This document shows positions 1 to 5,415 of a DNA stretch of 5,415 bases, piece by piece (position 1 is the first letter of the stretch; every line of letters starts with the position of its first letter). Source of the DNA: an uncultured Alistipes sp. (lineage in GTDB: Bacteria > Bacteroidota > Bacteroidia > Bacteroidales > Rikenellaceae). Where the stretch lies: the NCBI GenBank assembly GCA_947174295.1, contig CAMWIG010000148.1, positions 1 through 5,415 of the forward strand, in the 5' to 3' direction. The translations under genes were made by a program, and so were the position numbers. The notes below the pieces were generated by a model. It had not been told where the DNA came from and made no database searches. It worked only from the letters and a program-made list of their open reading frames with translations.

Positions 1-114
1 CTGCTCGACTACTGCTTCAATACGCCGTCCGACGGTCTGACGTCGCATGCGTCGGTCGACCGCCTCGATGCGCTGATCGACAAAAATTTGCACTATTTGA
101 AAACCGGGAGATGA
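1..114 (+). CDS. GH130-family glycoside phosphorylase, C-terminal end only (probable 4-O-β-D-mannosyl-D-glucose phosphorylase)
   Basis: Frame 1 is open from the window edge to a TGA at 112-114 and encodes the last 37 residues of a protein whose start lies upstream. The tail begins LLDYCFNTPSDGLTSHASVD and ends in a short helix with NLHYLKTGR. The D-Y-x-x-N/H-T-P-x-D-G-L motif followed by a S-x-A-S-V helix is what I recognise as the C-terminus of GH130 phosphorylases. These cleave β-mannosyl-glucose or β-mannosides with phosphate to give mannose 1-phosphate in the cytoplasm. The catalytic Asp and phosphate-binding residues lie outside the window. The adjoining transporter and 2-epimerase are the partners expected of the mannosylglucose phosphorylase subgroup (GH130_1), so that subgroup assignment rests on context. 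The stop overlaps the next gene's first ATG by four bases. Confidence 0.75.
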   Translation: MLDYCFNTPSDGLTSHASVDRLDALIDKNLHYLKTGR

Positions 115-119
115 CTATG
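106..119 (+). promoter_or_regulatory. Start region of the symporter gene: GGGAG, overlapping ATGA and second ATG
   Basis: GGGAG (106-110) abuts the ATG at 111, whose ATGA also carries the stop of the GH130 gene. The same GGGAG lies six bases before a second in-frame ATG at 117, a normal Shine-Dalgarno spacing. The site therefore allows either coupled re-initiation at 111 or ribosome binding with a start at 117. Shine-Dalgarno use is weak in Bacteroidota, so this does not settle the start. Confidence 0.4.
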
Positions 120-1562
120 AGAGAGTGCGTGACGTTTCGTGAAAAGGTCGGCTACGGCTTCGGGGATATGGCTTCGAGCATGTTCTGGAAGATATTCGGC
201 ATGTACATGCTGTTCTTCTATACGCGTGTCTTCGGCATATCTCCCGCCGCCGTCGGTACGATGTTCCTCGTGACCCGCGTGTGGGATTCGCTCAACGACC
301 CGATTATGGGGCTCGTCGCCGACCGCACGCGCAGCCGCTGGGGGTGCTACCGCCCCTATCTGCTCTGGGGGGCCGTGCCGTTCGCGCTCGCCGGAGTGCT
401 GACGTTCACCGTGCCCGACTTCGGCCCTGCCGGGAAAATAGTATGGGCCTATGCAACCTACACGGCCATGATGATGGTCTACACGGTCGTCAACGTGCCC
501 TATGCGTCGCTGCTGGGCGTCATGACCGCCGACCCGCGCACCCGCAGCATCTTCTCCTCCTACCGCATGTTCTTCGCCTATGTCGGGAGTCTCGTCACGT
601 TCATGGTGCTGCAACCTGCGGTCGACATGTTCGCGCGGCTGTTCGGCGGCGGCGAGACGATGCTCGACGGCACGGTCGACGGCAGCGCCGTAGCCGTATC
701 GGGCATGCCTGCGGCGTGGACGTGCGCCGTGGCGATGATAGGCGCCGTATGCGCCGTGCTCTTCTTCCTCTGTTTTCGGTGGACGCGCGAGCGAATACGC
801 CCCGGAGGCCGGCTCCCGGCCGGAAGCGTCGGCCGCGATTTGCGCTCGCTGCTGCGCAACGGCCCGTGGTGGATTCTCCTTGCGGCCGGTGTCGCGGTGC
901 TGCTGTTCAACTCCATCCGCGACGGCGTGGCGATATTCTACTTTACGGACTATGTGCGCAGCGGCTACAAACTTCCCGTGACGGGCTGGACGCTCGCCAC
1001 GATATACCTGCTTGTCGGACAGGCGGGCAACATGGCAGGCGTCGCACTGGCCGTTCCGCTCGCGTCGCGCATCGGCAAGAAGGGTGCGTTCGCTGCCGCC
1101 ATGGGCATCGCCGCCGTGCTGAGCGTCATGTTTTTCCGTCTGTCGCCCGACGATACGGCAGCGCTGATGTCGCTCCAACTCGCGGTCAGCGTGGCCGCAG
1201 GCGCGGTTCTGCCGCTGCTGTGGAGCATGTATGCCGACACGGCCGACTACGAGGAGCATCGCAGCGGACGCCGTCCCACGGGACTCATCCTCTCCTCGTC
1301 GTCGATGTCGCAGAAGATAGGTTGGGCCGTCGGCGGTGCCGTCACGGGCTGGCTGCTGACGGCGTTCGGCTACGACCAGACCGCTGCCGAGCAGAGTGTC
1401 GAGGCCGTACGCGGAGTACGTCTCATGTTGAGCTGGCTGCCTGCCGCAGCATGTATCGCCGCCATAGCGGCCATAGCGTCGTATCCGCTCGGCGAGAAGC
1501 GGATGAGTGTCATTTCGTCGGAGCTCGCCCGACGACGAGCCGAAAACGATATCGAATCATGA
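111..1562 (+). CDS. GPH-family (MFS) sugar:cation symporter, probable mannobiose importer
   Basis: This 483-residue protein is a polytopic inner-membrane transporter of the glycoside-pentoside-hexuronide:cation symporter family. Near the N-terminus it has REKVGYGFGD (residues 10-19). The family signature after TM2 follows, with D59-S-L-N-D-P-x-M-G and D71-R-T-R-S-R-W-G-x-Y-R-P. The second-half hallmark is Y374-A-D-T-A-D-Y-E-E-H with G386-R-R-P-T-G and a Q-K-I-G-W-A-x-G-G helix. Hydrophobic segments fit about 12 TM helices, with a basic central loop at about residues 223-250. Length is normal for the family. The likely substrate is β-1,4-mannobiose or a related short manno-oligosaccharide, inferred from neighbouring GH26, epimerase and GH130 genes, because GPH sequence alone does not give specificity. 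The start at 111 overlaps the upstream stop as ATGA. An in-frame ATG at 117 (giving MRECVTF) sits 6 bases after GGGAG (106-110) and is an equally plausible start. The stop overlaps the next gene by four bases. Confidence 0.9.
   Translation: MTMRECVTFREKVGYGFGDMASSMFWKIFGMYMLFFYTRVFGISPAAVGTMFLVTRVWDSLNDPIMGLVADRTRSRWGCYRPYLLWGAVPFALAGVLTFTVPDFGPAGKIVWAYATYTAMMMVYTVVNVPYASLLGVMTADPRTRSIFSSYRMFFAYVGSLVTFMVLQPAVDMFARLFGGGETMLDGTVDGSAVAVSGMPAAWTCAVAMIGAVCAVLFFLCFRWTRERIRPGGRLPAGSVGRDLRSLLRNGPWWILLAAGVAVLLFNSIRDGVAIFYFTDYVRSGYKLPVTGWTLATIYLLVGQAGNMAGVALAVPLASRIGKKGAFAAAMGIAAVLSVMFFRLSPDDTAALMSLQLAVSVAAGAVLPLLWSMYADTADYEEHRSGRRPTGLILSSSSMSQKIGWAVGGAVTGWLLTAFGYDQTAAEQSVEAVRGVRLMLSWLPAAACIAAIAAIASYPLGEKRMSVISSELARRRAENDIES
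1559..1562 (+). promoter_or_regulatory. ATGA stop/start overlap between symporter and 2-epimerase
   Basis: The epimerase ATG (1559-1561) and the symporter TGA (1560-1562) share bases. This arrangement usually goes with translational coupling and would keep transporter and epimerase in step. No good Shine-Dalgarno precedes it, which fits re-initiation by a terminating ribosome. Confidence 0.6.
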
Positions 1563-2755
1563 AAAACAGCCTTGCCGCATGGCGTTCCGAGCTCCACGCG
1601 GAGCTTACCGAAAATATTCTGCCTTTCTGGCTGTCGTTGTGTCCCGCCGACGGCCCTCTGACGGGGCGTGTCGACGGCGAGGGCCGTGCGCACGCCGGAG
1701 CCGGACTGAGCGCCGTGCTCCTTGCGCGCATGCTGTGGTTCTTCTCGGCGGCGTATCGTACCGTCGGCGACCGGCGCGCACTCGATGCCGCACGCCGCGT
1801 GAGACTGTTCGTGTCGGCGAATCTTATCGACCGCCGCTACGGCGGTGTCTTCTGGGAGCTCTCGCACAACGGACTGCCTCTGAACTACAAGAAGCAGAGC
1901 TACGCCGCCGGCTTCGCCATCTATGCGCTGTGCGAATACGCTCTGGCCACGGGCGACATGCGTGCCGCCGAAGAGGCCGAAGCTCTCTTCGAGTCGCTCG
2001 AAGAGCACGCCTGCGACACGGCGCACGACGGCTACGTCGAGGCGTTCGCCCGCGACTGGCAGCCGCTGGACGACATGCGTCTGAGCGACAAGGACACCAA
2101 CACGACGTTCAGCATGAACACCCACCTGCATCTGTTGGAGGCCTACGCCGCCCTGTCGAAGGTCAGCCCGTCGCAGCGCGTCGCCGATGCCTTGGGACGT
2201 CTGATACGCATACACGTCGACCGCATTTTCGACCCGGCAACGGGGCATCTGAATCTCTTCTTCGACCGGGGCTGGCGTGTCGAGGGCCGCACCGTATCCT
2301 ACGGACACGACATCGAGGCCTCGTGGCTCCTCGACGAGGCTGCGGCTGCGGCGCGAATCTCCTCGCCGAAGGTCGCCGCCGTCGTCGATTCGCTTGCCGT
2401 GGCAGCCATCGAGGGGTTGCAGCCCGACGGGAGCATGATTTACGAATACGACCGCGCGACGGGCCGCACCGATGCCGACCGCCACTGGTGGGTGCAGGCC
2501 GAGAGCGTGGTCGGGCTCTTCAACATGTATCAGCGCACGGGCGACGAACGTTTCTTATGCAGAAGCCGCGATGCGTGGCGGTACATATCCCGCCGTCTGG
2601 TCGACCGCCGGCACGGCGAGTGGCTGTGGAGCATACGTGCCGACGGCTCGGAGAACCGCACCGACGACAAGGCCGGGTTCTGGAAATGCCCATACCACAA
2701 CGGCCGAATGTGCATGGAGATTATGGCACGCATCGACCGCATGACCGACGATTGA
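1559..2755 (+). CDS. Cellobiose/mannobiose 2-epimerase (AGE family, (α/α)6 barrel)
   Basis: This 398-residue protein spans the usual length of cellobiose 2-epimerases (about 390-410 residues) and belongs to the N-acylglucosamine 2-epimerase fold. Such enzymes invert C2 of the reducing-end sugar of β-1,4-disaccharides in the cytoplasm by proton abstraction and return. Recognised motifs are R57 (LLARMLW), YKKQSYAAGFAIYAL at 110-124, NTHLHLLEAY at 187-196, YGHDIEASWLL at 248-258, HWWVQAE at 309-315 and FWKCPYHNGRMC at 374-385. By family knowledge H250 and H380 are the likely general acid/base pair, with H189 or H191, R57, E253, W311 and E314 shaping the pocket; all are present. Next to a transporter, GH130 and mannanases, the probable reaction is mannobiose to mannosyl-glucose. 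The ATG at 1559 overlaps the transporter stop, suggesting translational coupling. The frame stays open upstream to 281, but that part is an arginine-rich shadow of the transporter gene. Confidence 0.92.
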   Translation: MKNSLAAWRSELHAELTENILPFWLSLCPADGPLTGRVDGEGRAHAGAGLSAVLLARMLWFFSAAYRTVGDRRALDAARRVRLFVSANLIDRRYGGVFWELSHNGLPLNYKKQSYAAGFAIYALCEYALATGDMRAAEEAEALFESLEEHACDTAHDGYVEAFARDWQPLDDMRLSDKDTNTTFSMNTHLHLLEAYAALSKVSPSQRVADALGRLIRIHVDRIFDPATGHLNLFFDRGWRVEGRTVSYGHDIEASWLLDEAAAAARISSPKVAAVVDSLAVAAIEGLQPDGSMIYEYDRATGRTDADRHWWVQAESVVGLFNMYQRTGDERFLCRSRDAWRYISRRLVDRRHGEWLWSIRADGSENRTDDKAGFWKCPYHNGRMCMEIMARIDRMTDD

Positions 2756-2771
2756 AAAATAAGTATGAATT

Positions 2772-3665
2772 ATGGCCAACTACAATACGCTTACCGAAAT
2801 ACCGCCCATATCGCAGCACGACAGCTTCGTGGTGTTCGAGCGGCGCAAATGCACCTTCAACTTCCCGATTCACGTCCACCGCGAGTGCGAGCTGAACTAC
2901 ATCGTCGGGGCGAAGGGGGCGCGGCGCATCGTCGGCGACCACGTGGCCGACATCGGCGACCGCGAGATGGTGCTCATCGCCGGCAGCAACCTCGAACACG
3001 CATGGCTGAACGGCGACCGCCAGTCCGGCGGCGAAATCTACGAGGTGACCGTGCAGTTTTCGCCCGACCTGTTCTGCGGCGGCGGGCTCATCGACAAGAA
3101 GCAGTTCGCCCCCATACGCAGCATGCTGCGCGACGCGCAGCACGGCATCGCCTTCTCGGAGAAGACCATCTTGCAGGCCGAGCCGGTCGTGCATCAGCTC
3201 ATCGCGAGCACCGACAACTTCAACTCCGTGCTGCTGTTTCTGCAACTGCTCAACCTGCTCTCGCACGACGGCGCCTACACCGTGCTGTCGCACTCGCGTT
3301 TCAGCAAGCAGGAGGATACCTACGACAGCCGTCGCGTGCGCAAGGTCATGGAGTATATGAACCGCAACTACTGCCGGCCGATACGCCTCGCGGAGATGGC
3401 GGCTTTGGTCAACATGAGCGAGCCGTCGTTCAGCCGCTTCATCAAGCGGCGCACGGGCTACAACTTCATCGACTGCCTGAACAACATTCGCGTGAGTGCC
3501 GCTGCGCGTCTGCTGATAGACGAACCGGCCAACACGATTGCCGAAATCGCCTACAAGTGCGGCTTCAACAACCTCTCGAACTTCAACCGCATGTTCAAGA
3601 AGTACAAGGGACACCCGCCGCACGATTTCCGCGAATACTACGACAAGAAGAAGATAATAATCTGA
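2772..3665 (+). CDS. AraC/XylS-family transcriptional regulator with N-terminal cupin-like sensor domain
   Basis: This 297-residue protein has normal AraC-family two-domain architecture. Residues about 15-100 look like a sugar-sensing cupin: FPIHVHRECELNYI at 31-44 gives the His/Glu cluster of the AraC_binding fold, followed by short β-strands and SNLEHAWLNG. A helical linker lies at about 130-175. The C-terminal DNA-binding region (about 188-290) has two helix-turn-helix units: RLAEMAALVNMSEPSFSRFI (205-224) and TIAEIAYKCGFNNLSNFNRM (255-274). It then has FKKYKGHPPHDFREYY, a recognisable AraC-type ending. It starts 16 bases after the epimerase stop and ends 13 bases before a GH26 gene, so it is embedded in the operon and probably controls it. 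Inducer and activator/repressor role cannot be read from sequence; a mannan-derived disaccharide is a reasonable guess. No Shine-Dalgarno is seen; the leader is A-rich, as is common in Bacteroidota. Confidence 0.92.
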   Translation: MANYNTLTEIPPISQHDSFVVFERRKCTFNFPIHVHRECELNYIVGAKGARRIVGDHVADIGDREMVLIAGSNLEHAWLNGDRQSGGEIYEVTVQFSPDLFCGGGLIDKKQFAPIRSMLRDAQHGIAFSEKTILQAEPVVHQLIASTDNFNSVLLFLQLLNLLSHDGAYTVLSHSRFSKQEDTYDSRRVRKVMEYMNRNYCRPIRLAEMAALVNMSEPSFSRFIKRRTGYNFIDCLNNIRVSAAARLLIDEPANTIAEIAYKCGFNNLSNFNRMFKKYKGHPPHDFREYYDKKKIII

Positions 3666-3678
3666 TATGCCATACATT

Positions 3679-3729
3679 ATGAAGAATCCTGTCATCATCC
3701 CGCTCGCCGCCGCGCTGCTCTCCGCCTGC
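3679..3729 (+). other. Lipoprotein signal peptide and lipobox of the first GH26
   Basis: A short n-region (MKN) precedes the hydrophobic core VIIPLAAALL and a type II signal peptidase site LSA|C, with Cys17 encoded at 3727-3729. The residues after the cysteine are TAAPQPAEP. They are neutral and proline-rich, without the run of acidic residues often found on surface-exported lipoproteins of this phylum. Confidence 0.8.
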
Positions 3730-4791
3730 ACTGCGGCGCCGCAGCCCGCCGAGCCGTGCGACAGCCGCGCCACGGCCGAAACGCGTGCGCTCTATGCCAA
3801 TATGTTCCGTTCGGCCGAACGCGGCGTCATGTTCGGACATCAGGACGACGCCCTCTACGGCCACTCGTGGAGCTACGAGCGCGGACGCTCCGACGTGCGC
3901 GAGTGCTGCGGCGACTATCCGGCCGTCTTCGGATGGGAAATCGGCTGCTTGGAGCTCGGCGCGGAGCGCAGTCTCGACGGCGTGCCGTTCGATGAGATGG
4001 TACATCTGCTGTGCGAGGCCTCCGACCGCGGAGCCGTGAACACCGTGAGCTGGCACGTCTCCAATCCGCAGACCGGCGGCTCGTCGTGGGACTGCCGCAC
4101 GACCGCTGCCGTGGCGTCGATTCTTCCCGGCGGCGAGCATCATGCCCTCTATTGCGCGTGGCTCGACCGTCTGGCCGGATTCTTCGCCTCGCTGCGCCGT
4201 GCCGGCGGAGAGCCTGCGCCGGTGCTGTTCCGCCCGTTCCACGAGCACACGTCGACCGGTTTCTGGTGGGGCGAAGCGCAGTGCACGCCCGACGAGTTCC
4301 GCCGTCTGTGGCGCTTCACGGTGGAGTATCTGCGCTACGAAAAGGGGATTCACAACCTGCTCTACGTCTATTCGCCCGACCTGTTCCGCGATGCTGAGCA
4401 CTACATGGAGCGCTATCCGGGCGACGAGTGGGTCGACGTGCTGGGCATGGATGCCTACCACCGCCCCGGCGAGTGGGATTTCATCGAGGGATGCCGGCGC
4501 ATGCTCTCCGACCTGCAACGTCTCGGGCGCGAACATCGCAAGCCCGTGGCCTTCACCGAGACGGGACTCGAAGGCGTCGCCGACGCCGAGTGGTGGACGG
4601 GCACTCTGCTGCCTGCCATAGCCGACTTCGGGCTTAGCTACGTGCTCGTGTGGCGCAACGCCCACGACCGCCCGTCGCACTTCTTCGGCCCGTGGCGAGG
4701 CCATGCTTCGGAGGAGGATTTCCGCCGCTTCGCCTCGAACAGCCGCCAGCCGATACTCTTCGAGGGCGATTTGAAAGATATGTATGAATGA
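3679..4791 (+). CDS. GH26 endo-β-1,4-mannanase, lipoprotein (complete)
   Basis: This 370-residue protein is a secreted lipidated β-mannanase that hydrolyses internal β-1,4-mannosidic bonds by the retaining mechanism. MKN at 3679 is chosen over the in-frame ATG at 3667 (adding MPYI) because it gives a clean signal peptide, MKNPVIIPLAAALLSAC, with lipobox LSAC and lipidated Cys17. The GH26 barrel runs from about 32 to 368. Motifs are MFGHQDDALYG (51-61), CGDYPAVFGWEIG (77-89), SWHVSNPQTGG (124-134) and VLFRPFHEH (182-190), with the expected acid/base Glu189 (codon 4243). FWWG (195-198) follows, then VYSPD (230-234) and AFTETG with the expected nucleophile Glu294 (codon 4558). VWRNAHDRPSHFFGPWRG (324-341) completes the barrel. 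Both catalytic glutamates are present, so it should be active. Oddities are nine cysteines besides the lipidated one and TSTGFWWG where TGSWFWWG is usual. The residues after Cys17 (TAAPQPAEP) lack the acidic export-type tag, which favours a periplasm-facing anchor; that is inference. Confidence 0.92.
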   Translation: MKNPVIIPLAAALLSACTAAPQPAEPCDSRATAETRALYANMFRSAERGVMFGHQDDALYGHSWSYERGRSDVRECCGDYPAVFGWEIGCLELGAERSLDGVPFDEMVHLLCEASDRGAVNTVSWHVSNPQTGGSSWDCRTTAAVASILPGGEHHALYCAWLDRLAGFFASLRRAGGEPAPVLFRPFHEHTSTGFWWGEAQCTPDEFRRLWRFTVEYLRYEKGIHNLLYVYSPDLFRDAEHYMERYPGDEWVDVLGMDAYHRPGEWDFIEGCRRMLSDLQRLGREHRKPVAFTETGLEGVADAEWWTGTLLPAIADFGLSYVLVWRNAHDRPSHFFGPWRGHASEEDFRRFASNSRQPILFEGDLKDMYE

Positions 4792-4816
4792 AACCTTAAA
4801 AAAACCGACTACGATT
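4792..4816 (+). promoter_or_regulatory. A-rich translation-initiation leader between the two GH26 genes
   Basis: The 25-base gap contains a run of seven A's (4798-4804) and no Shine-Dalgarno-like purine block. A-rich leaders of this kind are typical of start regions in Bacteroidota. There is no hairpin with a T-tract, so no terminator separates the genes. Confidence 0.4.
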
Positions 4817-4864
4817 ATGAAAAAACTGTTATTGTCGATGCCTCTGTGGCTCGCTGTCGGGTGC
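4817..4864 (+). other. Lipoprotein signal peptide and lipobox of the second GH26
   Basis: MKK is followed by the hydrophobic stretch LLLSMPLWLAV and the site AVG|C, with Cys16 encoded at 4862-4864. Alanine at -3 is less usual than leucine but is accepted. The mature start CSDIADAD is acidic and resembles the surface-export signal described for Bacteroidota lipoproteins. Confidence 0.75.
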
Positions 4865-5415
4865 AGCGACATCGCCGATGCCGACTTTTCCAAGCCCGAG
4901 CCCGCACCGTTCGCCGTCAGCGATGCGTCGGCGACCGTGCAGACGCAGAATCTGCGCGACAACCTGCGCCGCTCGGCCGAAAGCGGTGCGACGCTCTTCG
5001 GCCACCAGTGTTCGACGCTCTACGGCATCGGCTGGTCGGGCGACGCCGGACGCTCCGACGTGAAGAGCGTGTGCGGCGACTATCCGGCCGTCATCGGGTG
5101 GGATATCGGCGAAATAGAGTCGGGCCGCGATACCAACATCGACGGCGACCGCTTCGACGACATCCGCACCCGTATCATCGAGTCATACGCCCGCGGCGGA
5201 GTGACCACCGTCGGCTGGCATGCGACGAATCCCGTCACCGGCGGAACGGCGTGGGACCCAACGCCGGCCGTGTCGCGAATCATCCCCGGCGGCGACCTTC
5301 ATGCGACCTACCGCGGGTGGCTCGACATCGTGGCCGACTTCATGCTCTCGCTGCGCACCGCCGGCGGCGAGTATGTGCCGGTGCTCTTCCGTCCGTTCCA
5401 CGAACACACGGGCAA
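4817..5415 (+). CDS. GH26 endo-β-1,4-mannanase, lipoprotein, 5' part only (truncated by window edge)
   Basis: This is the second GH26 mannanase of the tandem; 199 complete codons are visible before the window ends. MKKLLLSMPLWLAVGC gives a lipoprotein signal peptide with lipidated Cys16, followed by SDIADAD, an acidic stretch like the Bacteroidota surface-lipoprotein export signal. The catalytic domain follows: LFGHQCSTLYG (60-70), GRSDVKSVCGDYPAVIGWDI (78-97), GWHATNPVTGG (133-143), IIPGGDLHATYRGWLDIV (155-172) and VLFRPFHEHTG (189-199). The expected acid/base is Glu196 (codon 5402); the nucleophile lies outside. It aligns along its length with the upstream GH26, so the pair are paralogues. 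MKK at 4817 is preferred because an in-frame ATG at 4784 would add 11 residues ahead of the signal peptide and overlap the upstream gene by 8 bases. A surface position, making the first cut of polymeric mannan, is inferred from the acidic tag. Confidence 0.9.
   Translation, partial: MKKLLLSMPLWLAVGCSDIADADFSKPEPAPFAVSDASATVQTQNLRDNLRRSAESGATLFGHQCSTLYGIGWSGDAGRSDVKSVCGDYPAVIGWDIGEIESGRDTNIDGDRFDDIRTRIIESYARGGVTTVGWHATNPVTGGTAWDPTPAVSRIIPGGDLHATYRGWLDIVADFMLSLRTAGGEYVPVLFRPFHEHTG

Larger units (their letters stand above)
1..5415 (+). other. Mannan/mannobiose utilisation operon (both ends outside window)
   Basis: Six genes lie on the same strand with junctions of -4, -4, 16, 13 and 25 bases, so a single transcript is likely. 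Their products form a coherent path: extracytoplasmic mannanases, disaccharide symporter, 2-epimerase and mannosylglucose phosphorylase, plus a regulator. The core enzymology is that established for Bacteroides fragilis. The promoter must lie upstream of the GH130 gene or further, and the terminator downstream of the second GH26 gene. No SusC/SusD pair is visible here. Confidence 0.8.

Noticed and set aside
84..100. TTTG and TATTTG near the GH130 end, reminiscent of Bacteroides promoter elements
   Set aside because: The -7 consensus TAnnTTTG is not matched, and the two TTTG elements are far closer than the -33/-7 spacing. The site is inside the GH130 coding sequence.
93..1259. Long minus-strand open frame opposite the symporter (also similar ones at 1370-2485, 2721-3773 and 3595-4962)
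   Set aside because: They are antisense shadows of clear plus-strand genes, with low-complexity Arg/His/Ala/Gly composition and no motif or signal peptide.
1515..1535. Inverted repeat TCGTCGG / CCGACGA with a 7-base loop just before the symporter stop
   Set aside because: A 7-bp stem inside coding, GC-rich DNA is expected by chance. No T-tract follows, so it is not a terminator. It could only matter as an mRNA hairpin 23 bases before the epimerase start, which I cannot support.
281..1558. A long open frame in +2 that joins the 2-epimerase frame, giving a possible 824-residue protein
   Set aside because: The upstream part overlaps the well-supported symporter gene and translates to arginine/histidine-rich sequence with no recognisable domain. 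GC-rich codon use keeps alternate frames open. Epimerase homology starts at the ATG at 1559.
2756..2771. Possible terminator or promoter between the epimerase and the regulator
   Set aside because: Only 16 A/T-rich bases are present, with no stem-loop and no paired promoter elements; a promoter inside the epimerase coding sequence cannot be ruled out but is not visible.
4784..4816. In-frame upstream ATG extending the second GH26 by 11 residues
   Set aside because: The extension (MNETLKKPTTI) would precede a good lipoprotein signal peptide and overlap the upstream gene; MKK at 4817 is the better start.

Overview
This GC-rich window (about 60% by eye) reads as part of one plus-strand operon for β-mannan or glucomannan use in a gut-type Bacteroidota. 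The gene content matches the mannobiose catabolic pathway known from Bacteroides fragilis: mannanase, transporter, mannobiose 2-epimerase and mannosylglucose phosphorylase. Bacteroides-type lipoprotein signals and A-rich start regions without clear Shine-Dalgarno sites support the phylum. The high GC content suggests a Rikenellaceae/Alistipes-like genome rather than Bacteroides proper, but this is inference.

Layout: 1-114 is the 3' end of a GH130-type glycoside phosphorylase. 111-1562 is a GPH-family sugar:cation symporter. 1559-2755 is an AGE-fold cellobiose/mannobiose 2-epimerase. 2772-3665 is an AraC-family regulator with an N-terminal cupin-like domain. 3679-4791 is a complete lipoprotein GH26 β-mannanase. 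4817-5415 is a second, related GH26 lipoprotein cut by the window edge just after its acid/base glutamate. The first two junctions overlap by 4 bases (ATGA) and the other gaps are 13-25 bases. There is no room for internal terminators or ordinary promoters, so the set is probably co-transcribed. No stretch over 300 bases lacks a gene.

Proposed working of the set: the two GH26 enzymes, anchored in the outer membrane, cut mannan to mannobiose and short oligosaccharides. The GPH symporter imports the disaccharide across the inner membrane. The epimerase turns mannobiose into mannosyl-glucose, and the GH130 enzyme phosphorolyses it to mannose 1-phosphate and glucose. The AraC-type protein probably controls the operon in response to a pathway sugar.

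No SusC/SusD pair, α-galactosidase, RNA gene, mobile element or CRISPR array is visible. The pathway is known. The points worth a second look are the regulator inside the operon, the different export signals of the two GH26 paralogues, and a changed residue in the active-site loop of the complete GH26.
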